Below, piece after piece: positions 1-5,570 of a stretch of 6,362 bases of DNA. This stretch comes from an uncultured Pseudomonadota bacterium (GTDB lineage Bacteria > Pseudomonadota > Gammaproteobacteria > Burkholderiales > Burkholderiaceae_C). The position numbers were made by a program, and so were the translations under genes. How positions within the stretch are numbered: the stretch's first letter is position 1; every line of letters begins with the position of its first letter. A model generated the notes under the pieces. The model ran no database searches, was not told the DNA's origin, and saw only the letters and a program-made list of their open reading frames with translations. Where the stretch lies: the NCBI GenBank assembly GCA_900320815.1, contig ONTY01000087.1, positions 1-6,362 on the forward strand. The letters are read 5' to 3'.

Positions 1-40
1 GTATTGAGCGTGAATTTTTTGGGCAATAGCCCAGAAAGTG

Positions 41-82
41 CAAGGGCTTGATGCTATAAAAGAAGTAGCCATCAAGCCCTTG
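41..82 (+). terminator. Strong stem-loop before hflX, possible terminator or intergenic repeat
   Basis: The 13 bases CAAGGGCTTGATG at 41-53 are the exact reverse complement of 70-82. The stem extends inward by three pairs (54-56 with 66-68) if one C at 69 or 70 is bulged. The loop is about 9 nt. The downstream sequence is T-rich (GGTGTTTCTG, then a long C/T run) but has no uninterrupted T-tract, so as an intrinsic terminator it is imperfect. It could end an upstream gene such as hfq, attenuate readthrough into hflX, or be one copy of a dispersed palindromic repeat. The structure is certain; the function is inferred. Confidence 0.5.
52..60 (+). promoter_or_regulatory. Possible extended -10 promoter element for hflX
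   Basis: TGCTATAAA matches the extended -10 pattern TGnTATAAT except for the last base. No good -35 hexamer lies 16-18 nt upstream, which an extended -10 can tolerate. Transcription would start near 67, giving a leader of about 54 nt. The element sits in the loop and inner stem of the inverted repeat at 41-82, so DNA or RNA folding could affect it. This is a motif match only. Confidence 0.25.
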
Positions 83-120
83 GTGTTTCTGCATTCTTCC
101 TCTTTTTCTTTCTCTTTCCC

Positions 121-1266
121 TTGTCCGCACACGCCACTGCTGTCCCGCAGCGCCCATCGGCCTTGCTGGTGGGCGTGGACTTTGGTGCGCCTGGTTTTGA
201 TGCCGCGCTGGATGAGCTGGCGCTGCTGACCAAGACGGCGGGCATGAACCCGGTGGAGCGTCTGGTGTGCCGGCGCGCAGCACCCGATGCGGCGCTGTTC
301 GTGGGCAGCGGCAAGGCGGAAGAAATCCGCACCTTGGCCGAAGCCAGCGGCGCCAGCGAGGTGCTGTTTGACCAGGCGCTCTCGCCCGTGCAGCAGCGCA
401 ATCTGGAACGCGCCATCGGGCTGCCGGTCAATGACCGCACCTTTCTCATCTTGGACATCTTTGCGCAGCGCGCGCGCAGCCACGAGGGCAAGCTCCAGGT
501 GGAACTGGCGCGGCTGCAGTACTTGGCCACGCGCCTGGTGCGCCGCTGGAGCCATCTGGAGCGGCAGACGGGCGGCATCGGCGTGCGCGGCGGCCCGGGC
601 GAGACGCAGATTGAAATTGACCGCCGCCTGATTGCCAGCGCCATCCGCCGCACGCAAGAGCGCCTGCGCGCCGTGGGGCGCCAGCGCCGCACGCAGCGCC
701 GCCAGCGCGAGCGGCGGCGCACTTTTGCCGTGTCGCTGGTGGGCTACACGAACGCGGGCAAGTCCACGCTGTTCAACGCGCTGGTAAAAGCGCGCGCCTA
801 TGCCGCTGACCAGCTCTTTGCCACGCTGGACACCACCACGCGCCAGCTCTGGCTAGGCGAGGGCTGCGGCAGTGCGTCGCTCTCGGACACCGTCGGCTTC
901 ATCCGTGCGCTGCCGCACACGCTGGTCAAGGCATTTGAAGCCACGCTGCAAGAAGCCGCTGATGCCAGCGTGCTGCTGCACGTTGTCGATGCCGCCAGCG
1001 AGACACACCTCGAGCAAATGGAGGAGGTGCAGCGCGTGCTTGCCGAAATTGGCGCGCAGGACGTGCCGCAAATCCTGGTGTTCAACAAGCTGGACGCCTT
1101 GCCGCAAGACAAGCGCCCGCTGGCGCTGCACGACAGCTTTGAGAGCGGCGGCGTAGAGAGACAGCGCATTTTTTTGAGTGCCCGCACGGGCGAAGGGCTG
1201 GCACAGTTGCGCGCCGCACTGGCCGCGCTGGCCAGCGCATCCACACAAGCACTGACGACGACATGA
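121..1266 (+). CDS. hflX: GTPase HflX (ribosome rescue/splitting GTPase)
   Basis: HflX is a translation-factor-class GTPase that binds the 50S subunit and can split stalled or heat-stressed 70S ribosomes. The 381-residue product has the family layout. An N-terminal HflX domain covers about residues 15-165, with VGSGKAEEI (61-69), the LFDQALSP segment (82-89) and the signature GGIGVRGGPGETQIE (151-165). A basic coiled-coil linker follows (about 170-200), then the G domain: G1 GYTNAGKST (208-216), G2 around TLDTTT (235-240), G3 DTVGF (256-260), G4 NKLD (322-325) and G5 SARTG (353-357). All nucleotide-binding motifs are intact. The start is TTG at 121, the first possible in-frame start after the TGA at 49-51. 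It has no Shine-Dalgarno sequence, only pyrimidines upstream. TTG 163, GTG 169 and GTG 175 are alternatives, but conserved sequence begins at about 163. The stop overlaps the hflK start by ATGA. Confidence 0.96.
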   Translation: MSAHATAVPQRPSALLVGVDFGAPGFDAALDELALLTKTAGMNPVERLVCRRAAPDAALFVGSGKAEEIRTLAEASGASEVLFDQALSPVQQRNLERAIGLPVNDRTFLILDIFAQRARSHEGKLQVELARLQYLATRLVRRWSHLERQTGGIGVRGGPGETQIEIDRRLIASAIRRTQERLRAVGRQRRTQRRQRERRRTFAVSLVGYTNAGKSTLFNALVKARAYAADQLFATLDTTTRQLWLGEGCGSASLSDTVGFIRALPHTLVKAFEATLQEAADASVLLHVVDAASETHLEQMEEVQRVLAEIGAQDVPQILVFNKLDALPQDKRPLALHDSFESGGVERQRIFLSARTGEGLAQLRAALAALASASTQALTTT

Positions 1267-2633
1267 GCAAGCGTTTTGGCCGCTTTTTGGCATCGAACTC
1301 AAATGACCCGCAATGGGGACAGGGTGAAGGGGAGGGTGGCAGTCAGCCGCCGCGTCCGCCGCGCCGCCCCGAAGGCGGCCCACCTGACCTGGACGAAATC
1401 TGGGAGGACTTCTGGAAAGACTTCAACCGGCGTTTTGGCGGGCTGATGGGCGATGGCGATGGCAATGGCAGCCGTGGCGGCAACAGAGGCGGCGGCGGTC
1501 ACCGGGGCGGCGGTGGTTTTCCGCCTCTGCCACCCATGCCCGAAGGCGTGCCCGGCGGACGGGGACTGATTGCCGTGCTGGCTGCTGTGGCACTGGTGCT
1601 GTGGCTGGCGTCGGGCTTTTTCATCGTGCAAGAAGGTCAGCAGGCAGTGATTACGCAGTTTGGCCGTTACTACAAGACGGTGGAGACCGCAGGGCTGAGC
1701 TGGCGGCTGCCCACCCCCATCCAGAACGCCGAAATTGTTGACGTGATGCGCATCCGCTCCGTGGACGTGGGCGGCGACAACATCGTCAAGGCCACGGGGC
1801 TGCGCGAGTCGGCGATGCTCACCGAAGATGAAAACATCGTGGAGGTGAAGTTCGCTGTGCAGTACCGCCTCAACGACGCCAGAGCCTGGCTGTTTGCCAG
1901 CGCCAATCCGGAAGCCTCGGTGCGGCAAGTGGCCGAAAGTGCCGTGCGCGAAGTCGTGGGCAACATGAAGATGGACGACGCGCTGGCGCGCGAGAGGGAT
2001 CAGATTGCCCCGCGCGTGCGCGATCTGATGCAGGCCATCATGGATCGCTACCAGATTGGCATTGAAATCATCGCCATCAACTTGCAGCAGGGCGGCGTGA
2101 ACCCGCCCCGGCAGGTGGAAGCCGCCTTCAACGACGTGCTCAAAGCCACGCAAGAGCGCGAGCGCGCCAAGAACCTTGCCGAGGCGTACGCCAACGACGT
2201 GGTGCCGCGCGCCCAAGGCACCGCCGCGCGTTTGCAGGAAGAAGCCGTGGGCTACAAAGAGCGCGTCACCGCTCAGGCCGAAGGCGATGCGCGCCGCTTT
2301 GAAGCCATGCTGCCCGAATACCGCCGCGCCCCACAGCTCACACGCGAGCGCATGTACCTGGATGCCATGCGCGACATCTACGCCGGCGCCACCAAAGTCA
2401 TCGTCGACTCGCGCGCCGCTGCGCCGCTGATGTACATGCCGCTGGAGCGGCTGCTGCAGCCGGGCGCTGTTGCCACCAGCCCGGCAGCCGGCAGCCAGAG
2501 TGACGCGGGCATTGCCGGGGGCGCTGCCGAAGCAGCCACCAGCGCCGTTGCCGCCCCAGCGGGCGAAGCCGACGCCCCCGCTGGAGCGCGCGGGCGAGAC
2601 GGCGAGCGCAGCCGCAGCCGCGAGAGCCGCTAA
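1263..2633 (+). CDS. hflK: FtsH protease modulator HflK (SPFH/band 7 membrane protein)
   Basis: HflK pairs with HflC at the inner membrane, where the complex surrounds and regulates the AAA+ protease FtsH; the bulk faces the periplasm. The 456-residue product starts with a cytoplasmic tail containing PDLDEIWEDFWKDFNRRF (41-58), which matches the conserved HflK N-terminal motif. A Gly/Arg-rich stretch (63-85) follows, then one membrane helix at about 101-121. The SPFH domain begins at VQEGQQAVITQFGRYY (122-137) and includes NIVEVKFAVQYR (191-202). A charged helical region (about 295-375) precedes the conserved MYMPLERLL (390-398). The Ala-rich tail ends in an Arg/Ser/Glu-rich peptide like other Comamonadaceae HflK proteins as I recall them. 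Start ATG 1263 overlaps the hflX stop by 4 bp, so translation is probably coupled. The length is within the usual range and there is no sign of damage. Confidence 0.96.
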   Translation: MSKRFGRFLASNSNDPQWGQGEGEGGSQPPRPPRRPEGGPPDLDEIWEDFWKDFNRRFGGLMGDGDGNGSRGGNRGGGGHRGGGGFPPLPPMPEGVPGGRGLIAVLAAVALVLWLASGFFIVQEGQQAVITQFGRYYKTVETAGLSWRLPTPIQNAEIVDVMRIRSVDVGGDNIVKATGLRESAMLTEDENIVEVKFAVQYRLNDARAWLFASANPEASVRQVAESAVREVVGNMKMDDALARERDQIAPRVRDLMQAIMDRYQIGIEIIAINLQQGGVNPPRQVEAAFNDVLKATQERERAKNLAEAYANDVVPRAQGTAARLQEEAVGYKERVTAQAEGDARRFEAMLPEYRRAPQLTRERMYLDAMRDIYAGATKVIVDSRAAAPLMYMPLERLLQPGAVATSPAAGSQSDAGIAGGAAEAATSAVAAPAGEADAPAGARGRDGERSRSRESR

Positions 2634-2645
2634 TTGGGAAAGAGA

Positions 2646-2650
2646 GAGGA
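2646..2650 (+). promoter_or_regulatory. Ribosome-binding site of hflC
   Basis: GAGGA within the purine run AGAGAGAGGA (2641-2650) ends 7 nt before ATG 2658. This spacing decides the hflC start in favour of ATG 2658 over the in-frame TTG at 2634, which directly abuts the hflK stop codon and lies upstream of this site. Confidence 0.8.
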
Positions 2651-2657
2651 TTGCGCC

Positions 2658-3623
2658 ATGAACAAAGCCGGCTTTTTCGCCACCGCTGCGCTGCTTGCGC
2701 TGCTCACCCTTGCCGCCTCGCTGTTTGTCGTGGACCAGCGGCGCTTTGGTGTCGTCTACCAGTTCGGGCAAATCCAGCGCGTCATCGCTGAGCCTGGGCT
2801 GCGGCTCAAAGTCCCCTTCATCCAGAGCGTCGTCTACATGGACAAACGCCTGCTGACCCTCGACAGCCAGGACACCGAACCCATGCTCACCGCCGAAAAG
2901 CAGCGCGTGGTCATTGACTGGTACGTGCGCTGGCGCATCACCGAGCCGCAGCAGTACATCCCCAACATTGGCAGCGCCAGCCCAGAGGCTGGCGCCACAC
3001 AGCTCAACCGCGTCGTGCGCAACGCCTTTCAGGAAGAAATCAACCGTCGCACCGTCAGCCAGCTCCTGTCCTCGCAGCGCGACGAACTCATGGCCGACGT
3101 CAAAGCCAAAGTGCAAACCGCTGTGCGCGGCAGCGGGCAGCGCCCCTGGGGCATCGACATCTCGGACGTGCGCATCACGCGCATTGACTACGCCGAATCC
3201 ATCACCGAAGACGTATATCGCCGCATGCAAGCTGAGCGCGAGCGCGTCGCCCGCGAGCTGCGCGCCACCGGCGCGGCGGAAGCCGAGCGCATCCGTGCCG
3301 AAGCCGACCGCCAAAGGGAAGTGACCGTCGCCCACGCGCTGCGCGAAGCCGAAAAAACACGTGGCGTGGGCGACGCCGCCGCCACCCGCATCTATGCCCA
3401 AGCTTTTGGCCAGGAGCCGCAATTTGCCGCCTTCTTGCGCAGCCTCGAGGCGTACCGCCACAGCATTGGCCGCACGGGCGACACCCTGCTGATTGACCCC
3501 GCCAGCAGCGCCTTTTTCAGCGCCATGCGCCAAGGCGCTGCCGCCGGCGCCGGTGGTGAGGCAGGGAAAGCGCCAGCGCCAATGGCTGCACCTGCATCCG
3601 TGCCAGCATCGGCGGCGCCATGA
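2658..3623 (+). CDS. hflC: FtsH protease modulator HflC (SPFH/band 7 membrane protein)
   Basis: HflC is the obligate partner of HflK in the membrane complex that restrains FtsH. From ATG 2658 the product has 321 residues. A signal-anchor helix lies at about 5-24, directly followed by VDQRRFGVVYQFGQI (25-39). The SPFH core carries MDKRLLTLDSQDTEPMLTAE (61-80), DWYVRWRI (87-94) and LNRVVRNAFQEEIN (116-129), all strongly conserved in HflC. A charged coiled-coil (about 185-245) contains AERERVARELRATGAAEAER (192-211). The conserved RSLEAYR (261-267) lies before an Ala/Pro-rich tail. A GEGDAEA-like segment normal in HflC reads GVGDAAA at 236-242, a minor change. The gap to hflK is 24 nt and carries a good ribosome-binding site. 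The stop overlaps the next start by ATGA. A TTG start at 2634 would add eight residues and is unlikely. Confidence 0.96.
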   Translation: MNKAGFFATAALLALLTLAASLFVVDQRRFGVVYQFGQIQRVIAEPGLRLKVPFIQSVVYMDKRLLTLDSQDTEPMLTAEKQRVVIDWYVRWRITEPQQYIPNIGSASPEAGATQLNRVVRNAFQEEINRRTVSQLLSSQRDELMADVKAKVQTAVRGSGQRPWGIDISDVRITRIDYAESITEDVYRRMQAERERVARELRATGAAEAERIRAEADRQREVTVAHALREAEKTRGVGDAAATRIYAQAFGQEPQFAAFLRSLEAYRHSIGRTGDTLLIDPASSAFFSAMRQGAAAGAGGEAGKAPAPMAAPASVPASAAP

Positions 3624-3808
3624 ACGCCCGCTTGCTTCTGGCGGCGCTGGCGCTGGCTTTCATCATTGAAGGCGCCACCCCTCTCATCGCCCCCGCCGCC
3701 TGGCGTCGCGCCATGCAGCAGCTTGCCGCACTGCGCGACGGGCAACTGCGCTTCATCGCTCTGGCAGCAGTGGCCAGCGGCGTGCTGCTGCTGCTGGCGC
3801 TGGTGTAG
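3620..3808 (+). CDS. DUF2065 family (YjeT-like) small membrane protein
   Basis: The 62-residue protein has two predicted membrane helices, about residues 4-24 and 43-61. Between them is a short basic loop containing PAAWRRAMQQL (25-35). The pattern FIIEGATPLIAPAAWRR (15-31) matches the DUF2065 family, whose genes typically sit directly downstream of hflC in proteobacteria; Escherichia coli yjeT is the example. Its function is unknown. The conserved position suggests an accessory role to HflKC or FtsH, which is inference. ATG 3620 overlaps the hflC stop by 4 bp, so expression is probably coupled. The family assignment is firm from size, topology and position. Confidence 0.9.
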   Translation: MNARLLLAALALAFIIEGATPLIAPAAWRRAMQQLAALRDGQLRFIALAAVASGVLLLLALV

Positions 3809-3810
3809 AG

Positions 3811-4314
3811 ATGCAAAGCTGCATCTGTGATGCCATGCGCGCCAATGCGCGCGCGCTGCACGAAGCGGGCAAGATTGACGATGCCACGCTGCAGCGGCTG
3901 GACGAGTTGTGCCCGCCGCACAAGCGCCCATTCAGCTGCACGCTGCGCACCTGGCTTTGGCGCGTGTTTCTGGCGCTGCTGGTGTTGGACGGCGTGCTTG
4001 TGTGGCGCGGGATCAAACTTGAATTGCTGGCGGCGATGCACGCTTTGGTTGGTTTTCTGCCTACTTGGTTTTGCCACTTCTTTTTGTGGTTCAGGTTTGG
4101 TTTGAAATTGCAGCACTCATTGACGCCTGCGGAACATAAGGTATGGAAGACCGCTGCCGTCCCTTGGTATTGGTTTCTGGCATGGAATTGGGCGGTGTGT
4201 TTTGCGTTTGCCTCCCTTCCTTTCCAAAAACACGAAGCACAGCCAGCGCCGCCCGCCCTTACACGCCCGGCGCCTGCCGTGCCCGCCGGGGCAGCGGCGG
4301 CGCAGACAGACTGA
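3811..4314 (+). CDS. Unrecognised membrane protein with antitoxin-like N-terminal segment
   Basis: I do not recognise this 167-residue protein as a whole. Residues 1-40 are soluble and include LHEAGKIDDATLQRLDELC (16-34) followed by PP. This resembles the segment before the helix-turn-helix in XRE-type antitoxins of the YiaG/HigA kind, which read roughly LHKAGVMDEATMREFDAMC-LPP. No helix-turn-helix follows. Instead there are hydrophobic segments at about 47-67, 72-95 and 117-136. The second and third are rich in Trp and Phe (PTWFCHFFLWFRF at 84-96, PWYWFLAWNWAVCFAF at 118-133). A Pro/Ala-rich tail (about 144-165) ends the protein. Start ATG 3811 lies 2 nt after the DUF2065 stop, without a clear ribosome-binding site; ATG 3832 is an alternative. 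The second half is visibly richer in A/T than its neighbours. It takes the place usually held by hisZ. That it is a real gene is likely from its length, spacing and membrane pattern; its function is unknown. Confidence 0.7.
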   Translation: MQSCICDAMRANARALHEAGKIDDATLQRLDELCPPHKRPFSCTLRTWLWRVFLALLVLDGVLVWRGIKLELLAAMHALVGFLPTWFCHFFLWFRFGLKLQHSLTPAEHKVWKTAAVPWYWFLAWNWAVCFAFASLPFQKHEAQPAPPALTRPAPAVPAGAAAAQTD

Positions 4315-4338
4315 TACCCCTGTTTTATGTATCGCACA

Positions 4339-4357
4339 GCCTGCTTATGAAGCAGGC
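4339..4357 (+). terminator. Perfect 8-bp hairpin after the hfl operon, possible terminator
   Basis: GCCTGCTT (4339-4346) and AAGCAGGC (4350-4357) are exact reverse complements around the loop ATG. It lies 25 nt beyond the last stop codon of the operon, where a terminator would be expected. No T-tract follows on the plus strand, so it is not a classic intrinsic terminator. It may instead be an RNA 3'-end stabiliser or part of a Rho-dependent end. Confidence 0.4.
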
Positions 4358-4400
4358 AGTGAAGATATACCCTTGCAAACCTTGATTCAGTTGGAAACCA

Positions 4401-4421
4401 TGGTGTGCTTCCCGCACACCA
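4401..4421 (+). promoter_or_regulatory. Perfect 8-bp hairpin in the ftsY leader
   Basis: TGGTGTGC (4401-4408) pairs exactly with GCACACCA (4414-4421) around the 5-nt loop TTCCC. The structure ends 22 nt before the ftsY start codon, just outside the likely ribosome footprint. As DNA it is an operator-like dyad; as RNA it is a leader hairpin. Which of these applies, if either, cannot be told from the sequence. Confidence 0.35.
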
Positions 4422-4443
4422 CCCAAGCGTAAAAAGCAGTCAC

Positions 4444-5532
4444 ATGTTTAGTCTTTTCCGCCGCAAGAAAAAAACAGATGCGCCGCAGGCGCCTTCCGCT
4501 GCCGCGCCGCAGCAGCCTGCGTTGCCAGAGTCTGGGGACGTTGATGTGCAGCGCGCCGCTGGCGCCGAGCAAGAGCTGGAACTCGTCCCTTCTGCCGAGG
4601 CGGCGCGAGCTGCGCGCAGGGGCTGGATGCAGCGGCTGCGCGAGGGGCTGAAAAAAACCGGCAGCGGGATTAGCCGCGCCTTCACCAGCGTGCACGTGGA
4701 TGAGGCGCTGTATGAAGAGTTGCAAGACGCGCTGCTGATGGCCGATGCAGGGGTGCCAGCCACCGAGGCTCTGCTGCAGGACTTGCGCGAGCGCGTGCGC
4801 GCCGCTGGCGCCACAGAGCCAGTGCAAGTGCGCGCGCTGCTGCTGGATGCCATCGCCGACATGCTGGCGCCGCTGCAGGGAACGCTGACCATTGGCCTGC
4901 ATCAGCCCACCGTCATCATGGCCACTGGCGTCAACGGCGCGGGCAAGACGACGAGCATCGGCAAGCTGACCAAGCACCTGGCTGACGCAGGCGCCAGCGT
5001 GCTGCTGGCGGCGGCAGATACCTTCCGCGCCGCAGCGCGCGAGCAACTGGCCGCGTGGGCGGGACGCAATCAGGTGGAAATCATCAGCCAGCAGGGAGCT
5101 GACCCATCTGCCGTGTGCTTTGACGCCGTAAACGCCGGGCGCGCCCGCGGTATGGATGTGGTGCTTGTGGACACCGCCGGGCGGCTGCACACACAAAAGC
5201 ACCTGATGGCAGAGCTGGCAAAAATTGCCCGTGTCATTGGCAAAGCGGACGCCAGCGCGCCGCACGAAGTCATCCTTGTCATCGACGGCAATACTGGCCA
5301 AAACGCCTTGGCGCAAGTGCAGGCGTTTGACGCGGCGGTGCCGCTCACCGGCCTCATCGTCACCAAACTCGACGGCACGGCGCGCGGCGGCGTGTTGTGT
5401 GCCATCGCGCGCTGGTGCGCTACGCGCAGTGCACCGTTGCCCATTTACTTCATCGGCGTGGGCGAGCAGCTGCACGACTTGCAAACCTTCAACGCGCGTG
5501 AGTTCGCGCAAGCACTGCTGGGCGCGGCATAA
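4444..5532 (+). CDS. ftsY: Signal recognition particle receptor FtsY (SRP GTPase)
   Basis: FtsY docks SRP-bound ribosomes at the inner membrane and hands them to SecYEG. The 362-residue product starts MFSLFRRKKK, the usual basic N-terminus. A short acidic/Ala-rich A region follows, much shorter than in E. coli FtsY as is common in this group. The helical N domain runs from about 60 to 145. The G domain has G1 GVNGAGKTT (162-170), DTFRAAA (192-198), G3 DTAGR (243-247), DGNTGQNA (281-288), TKLDGTARGG (307-316) and closing GVGEQLHDL (338-346). All GTP-binding motifs are intact. Between TKLDGTARGG and YFIGVGE, the segment at 319-334 is about five residues longer than I remember for relatives and includes two Cys. 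ATG 4444 is chosen because MFS-F is the family N-terminus; an upstream in-frame GTG at 4405 lies inside a hairpin. The Shine-Dalgarno sequence is weak (AGCAG). In related genomes ftsY normally neighbours rsmD or M16 peptidase genes, so this position is unusual. Confidence 0.96.
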   Translation: MFSLFRRKKKTDAPQAPSAAAPQQPALPESGDVDVQRAAGAEQELELVPSAEAARAARRGWMQRLREGLKKTGSGISRAFTSVHVDEALYEELQDALLMADAGVPATEALLQDLRERVRAAGATEPVQVRALLLDAIADMLAPLQGTLTIGLHQPTVIMATGVNGAGKTTSIGKLTKHLADAGASVLLAAADTFRAAAREQLAAWAGRNQVEIISQQGADPSAVCFDAVNAGRARGMDVVLVDTAGRLHTQKHLMAELAKIARVIGKADASAPHEVILVIDGNTGQNALAQVQAFDAAVPLTGLIVTKLDGTARGGVLCAIARWCATRSAPLPIYFIGVGEQLHDLQTFNAREFAQALLGAA

Positions 5533-5570
5533 GCTGCTGCCAGCCCTCTGGAGAAATACACTCCATTGCC

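Larger units (their letters stand above)
1..120. other. Gene-free leader upstream of hflX
   Basis: No coding frame here resembles a protein. The hflX frame is closed by a TGA at 49-51, and no ATG, GTG or TTG occurs in that frame between there and 121. The stretch contains a weak hairpin (17-24 with 29-36, one G-T pair), a strong inverted repeat (41-82) and a pyrimidine-only run before position 121. In related genomes hfq usually lies immediately upstream of hflX, so this is probably the hfq-hflX spacer, but no part of hfq is visible. Confidence 0.6.
4315..4443. other. Intergenic gap before ftsY with two hairpins
   Basis: This 129-bp gap separates the hfl operon from ftsY. It is more A/T-rich than the flanking genes and holds two short perfect hairpins, listed separately. 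I see no convincing -35/-10 pair. TTGATT (4382-4387), TTGCAA (4373-4378) and TATACC (4366-4371) are isolated near-matches without partners at the right distance. A promoter for ftsY is still expected here or inside the preceding gene. Confidence 0.5.

Noticed and set aside
17..36. Hairpin TTTTGGGC/GCCCAGAA as a terminator
   Set aside because: It has only five strong pairs plus a G-T and A-T extension, and no T-tract follows on either strand.
1449..1517. Gly-rich repeats in hflK as a possible repeat insertion
   Set aside because: Gly-rich stretches between the conserved N-terminal motif and the membrane helix are normal in HflK, and the DNA repeats are imperfect codon runs.
2634..2657. TTG start for hflC directly after the hflK stop
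   Set aside because: The good ribosome-binding site at 2646-2650 lies downstream of it and serves ATG 2658, which also gives the usual HflC N-terminus.
1299..3533. A 744-codon minus-strand open frame opposite hflK and hflC
   Set aside because: It lies wholly antisense to two strongly conserved genes. Its sequence is a low-complexity Ala/Gly/His mix, as expected when GC-rich codons are read backwards. It is a shadow frame.
3827..4105. Overlapping plus-strand frame inside the unknown membrane-protein gene
   Set aside because: It is Cys/Arg/Ala-rich and shows no helix-turn-helix, so it does not rescue a frameshifted antitoxin. The 3811 frame has the coherent membrane pattern.
4405..4443. GTG start 39 nt upstream of ftsY ATG 4444
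   Set aside because: It would add 13 unlike residues before the typical MFSLFRRKKK start, and it sits within the 4401-4421 hairpin.
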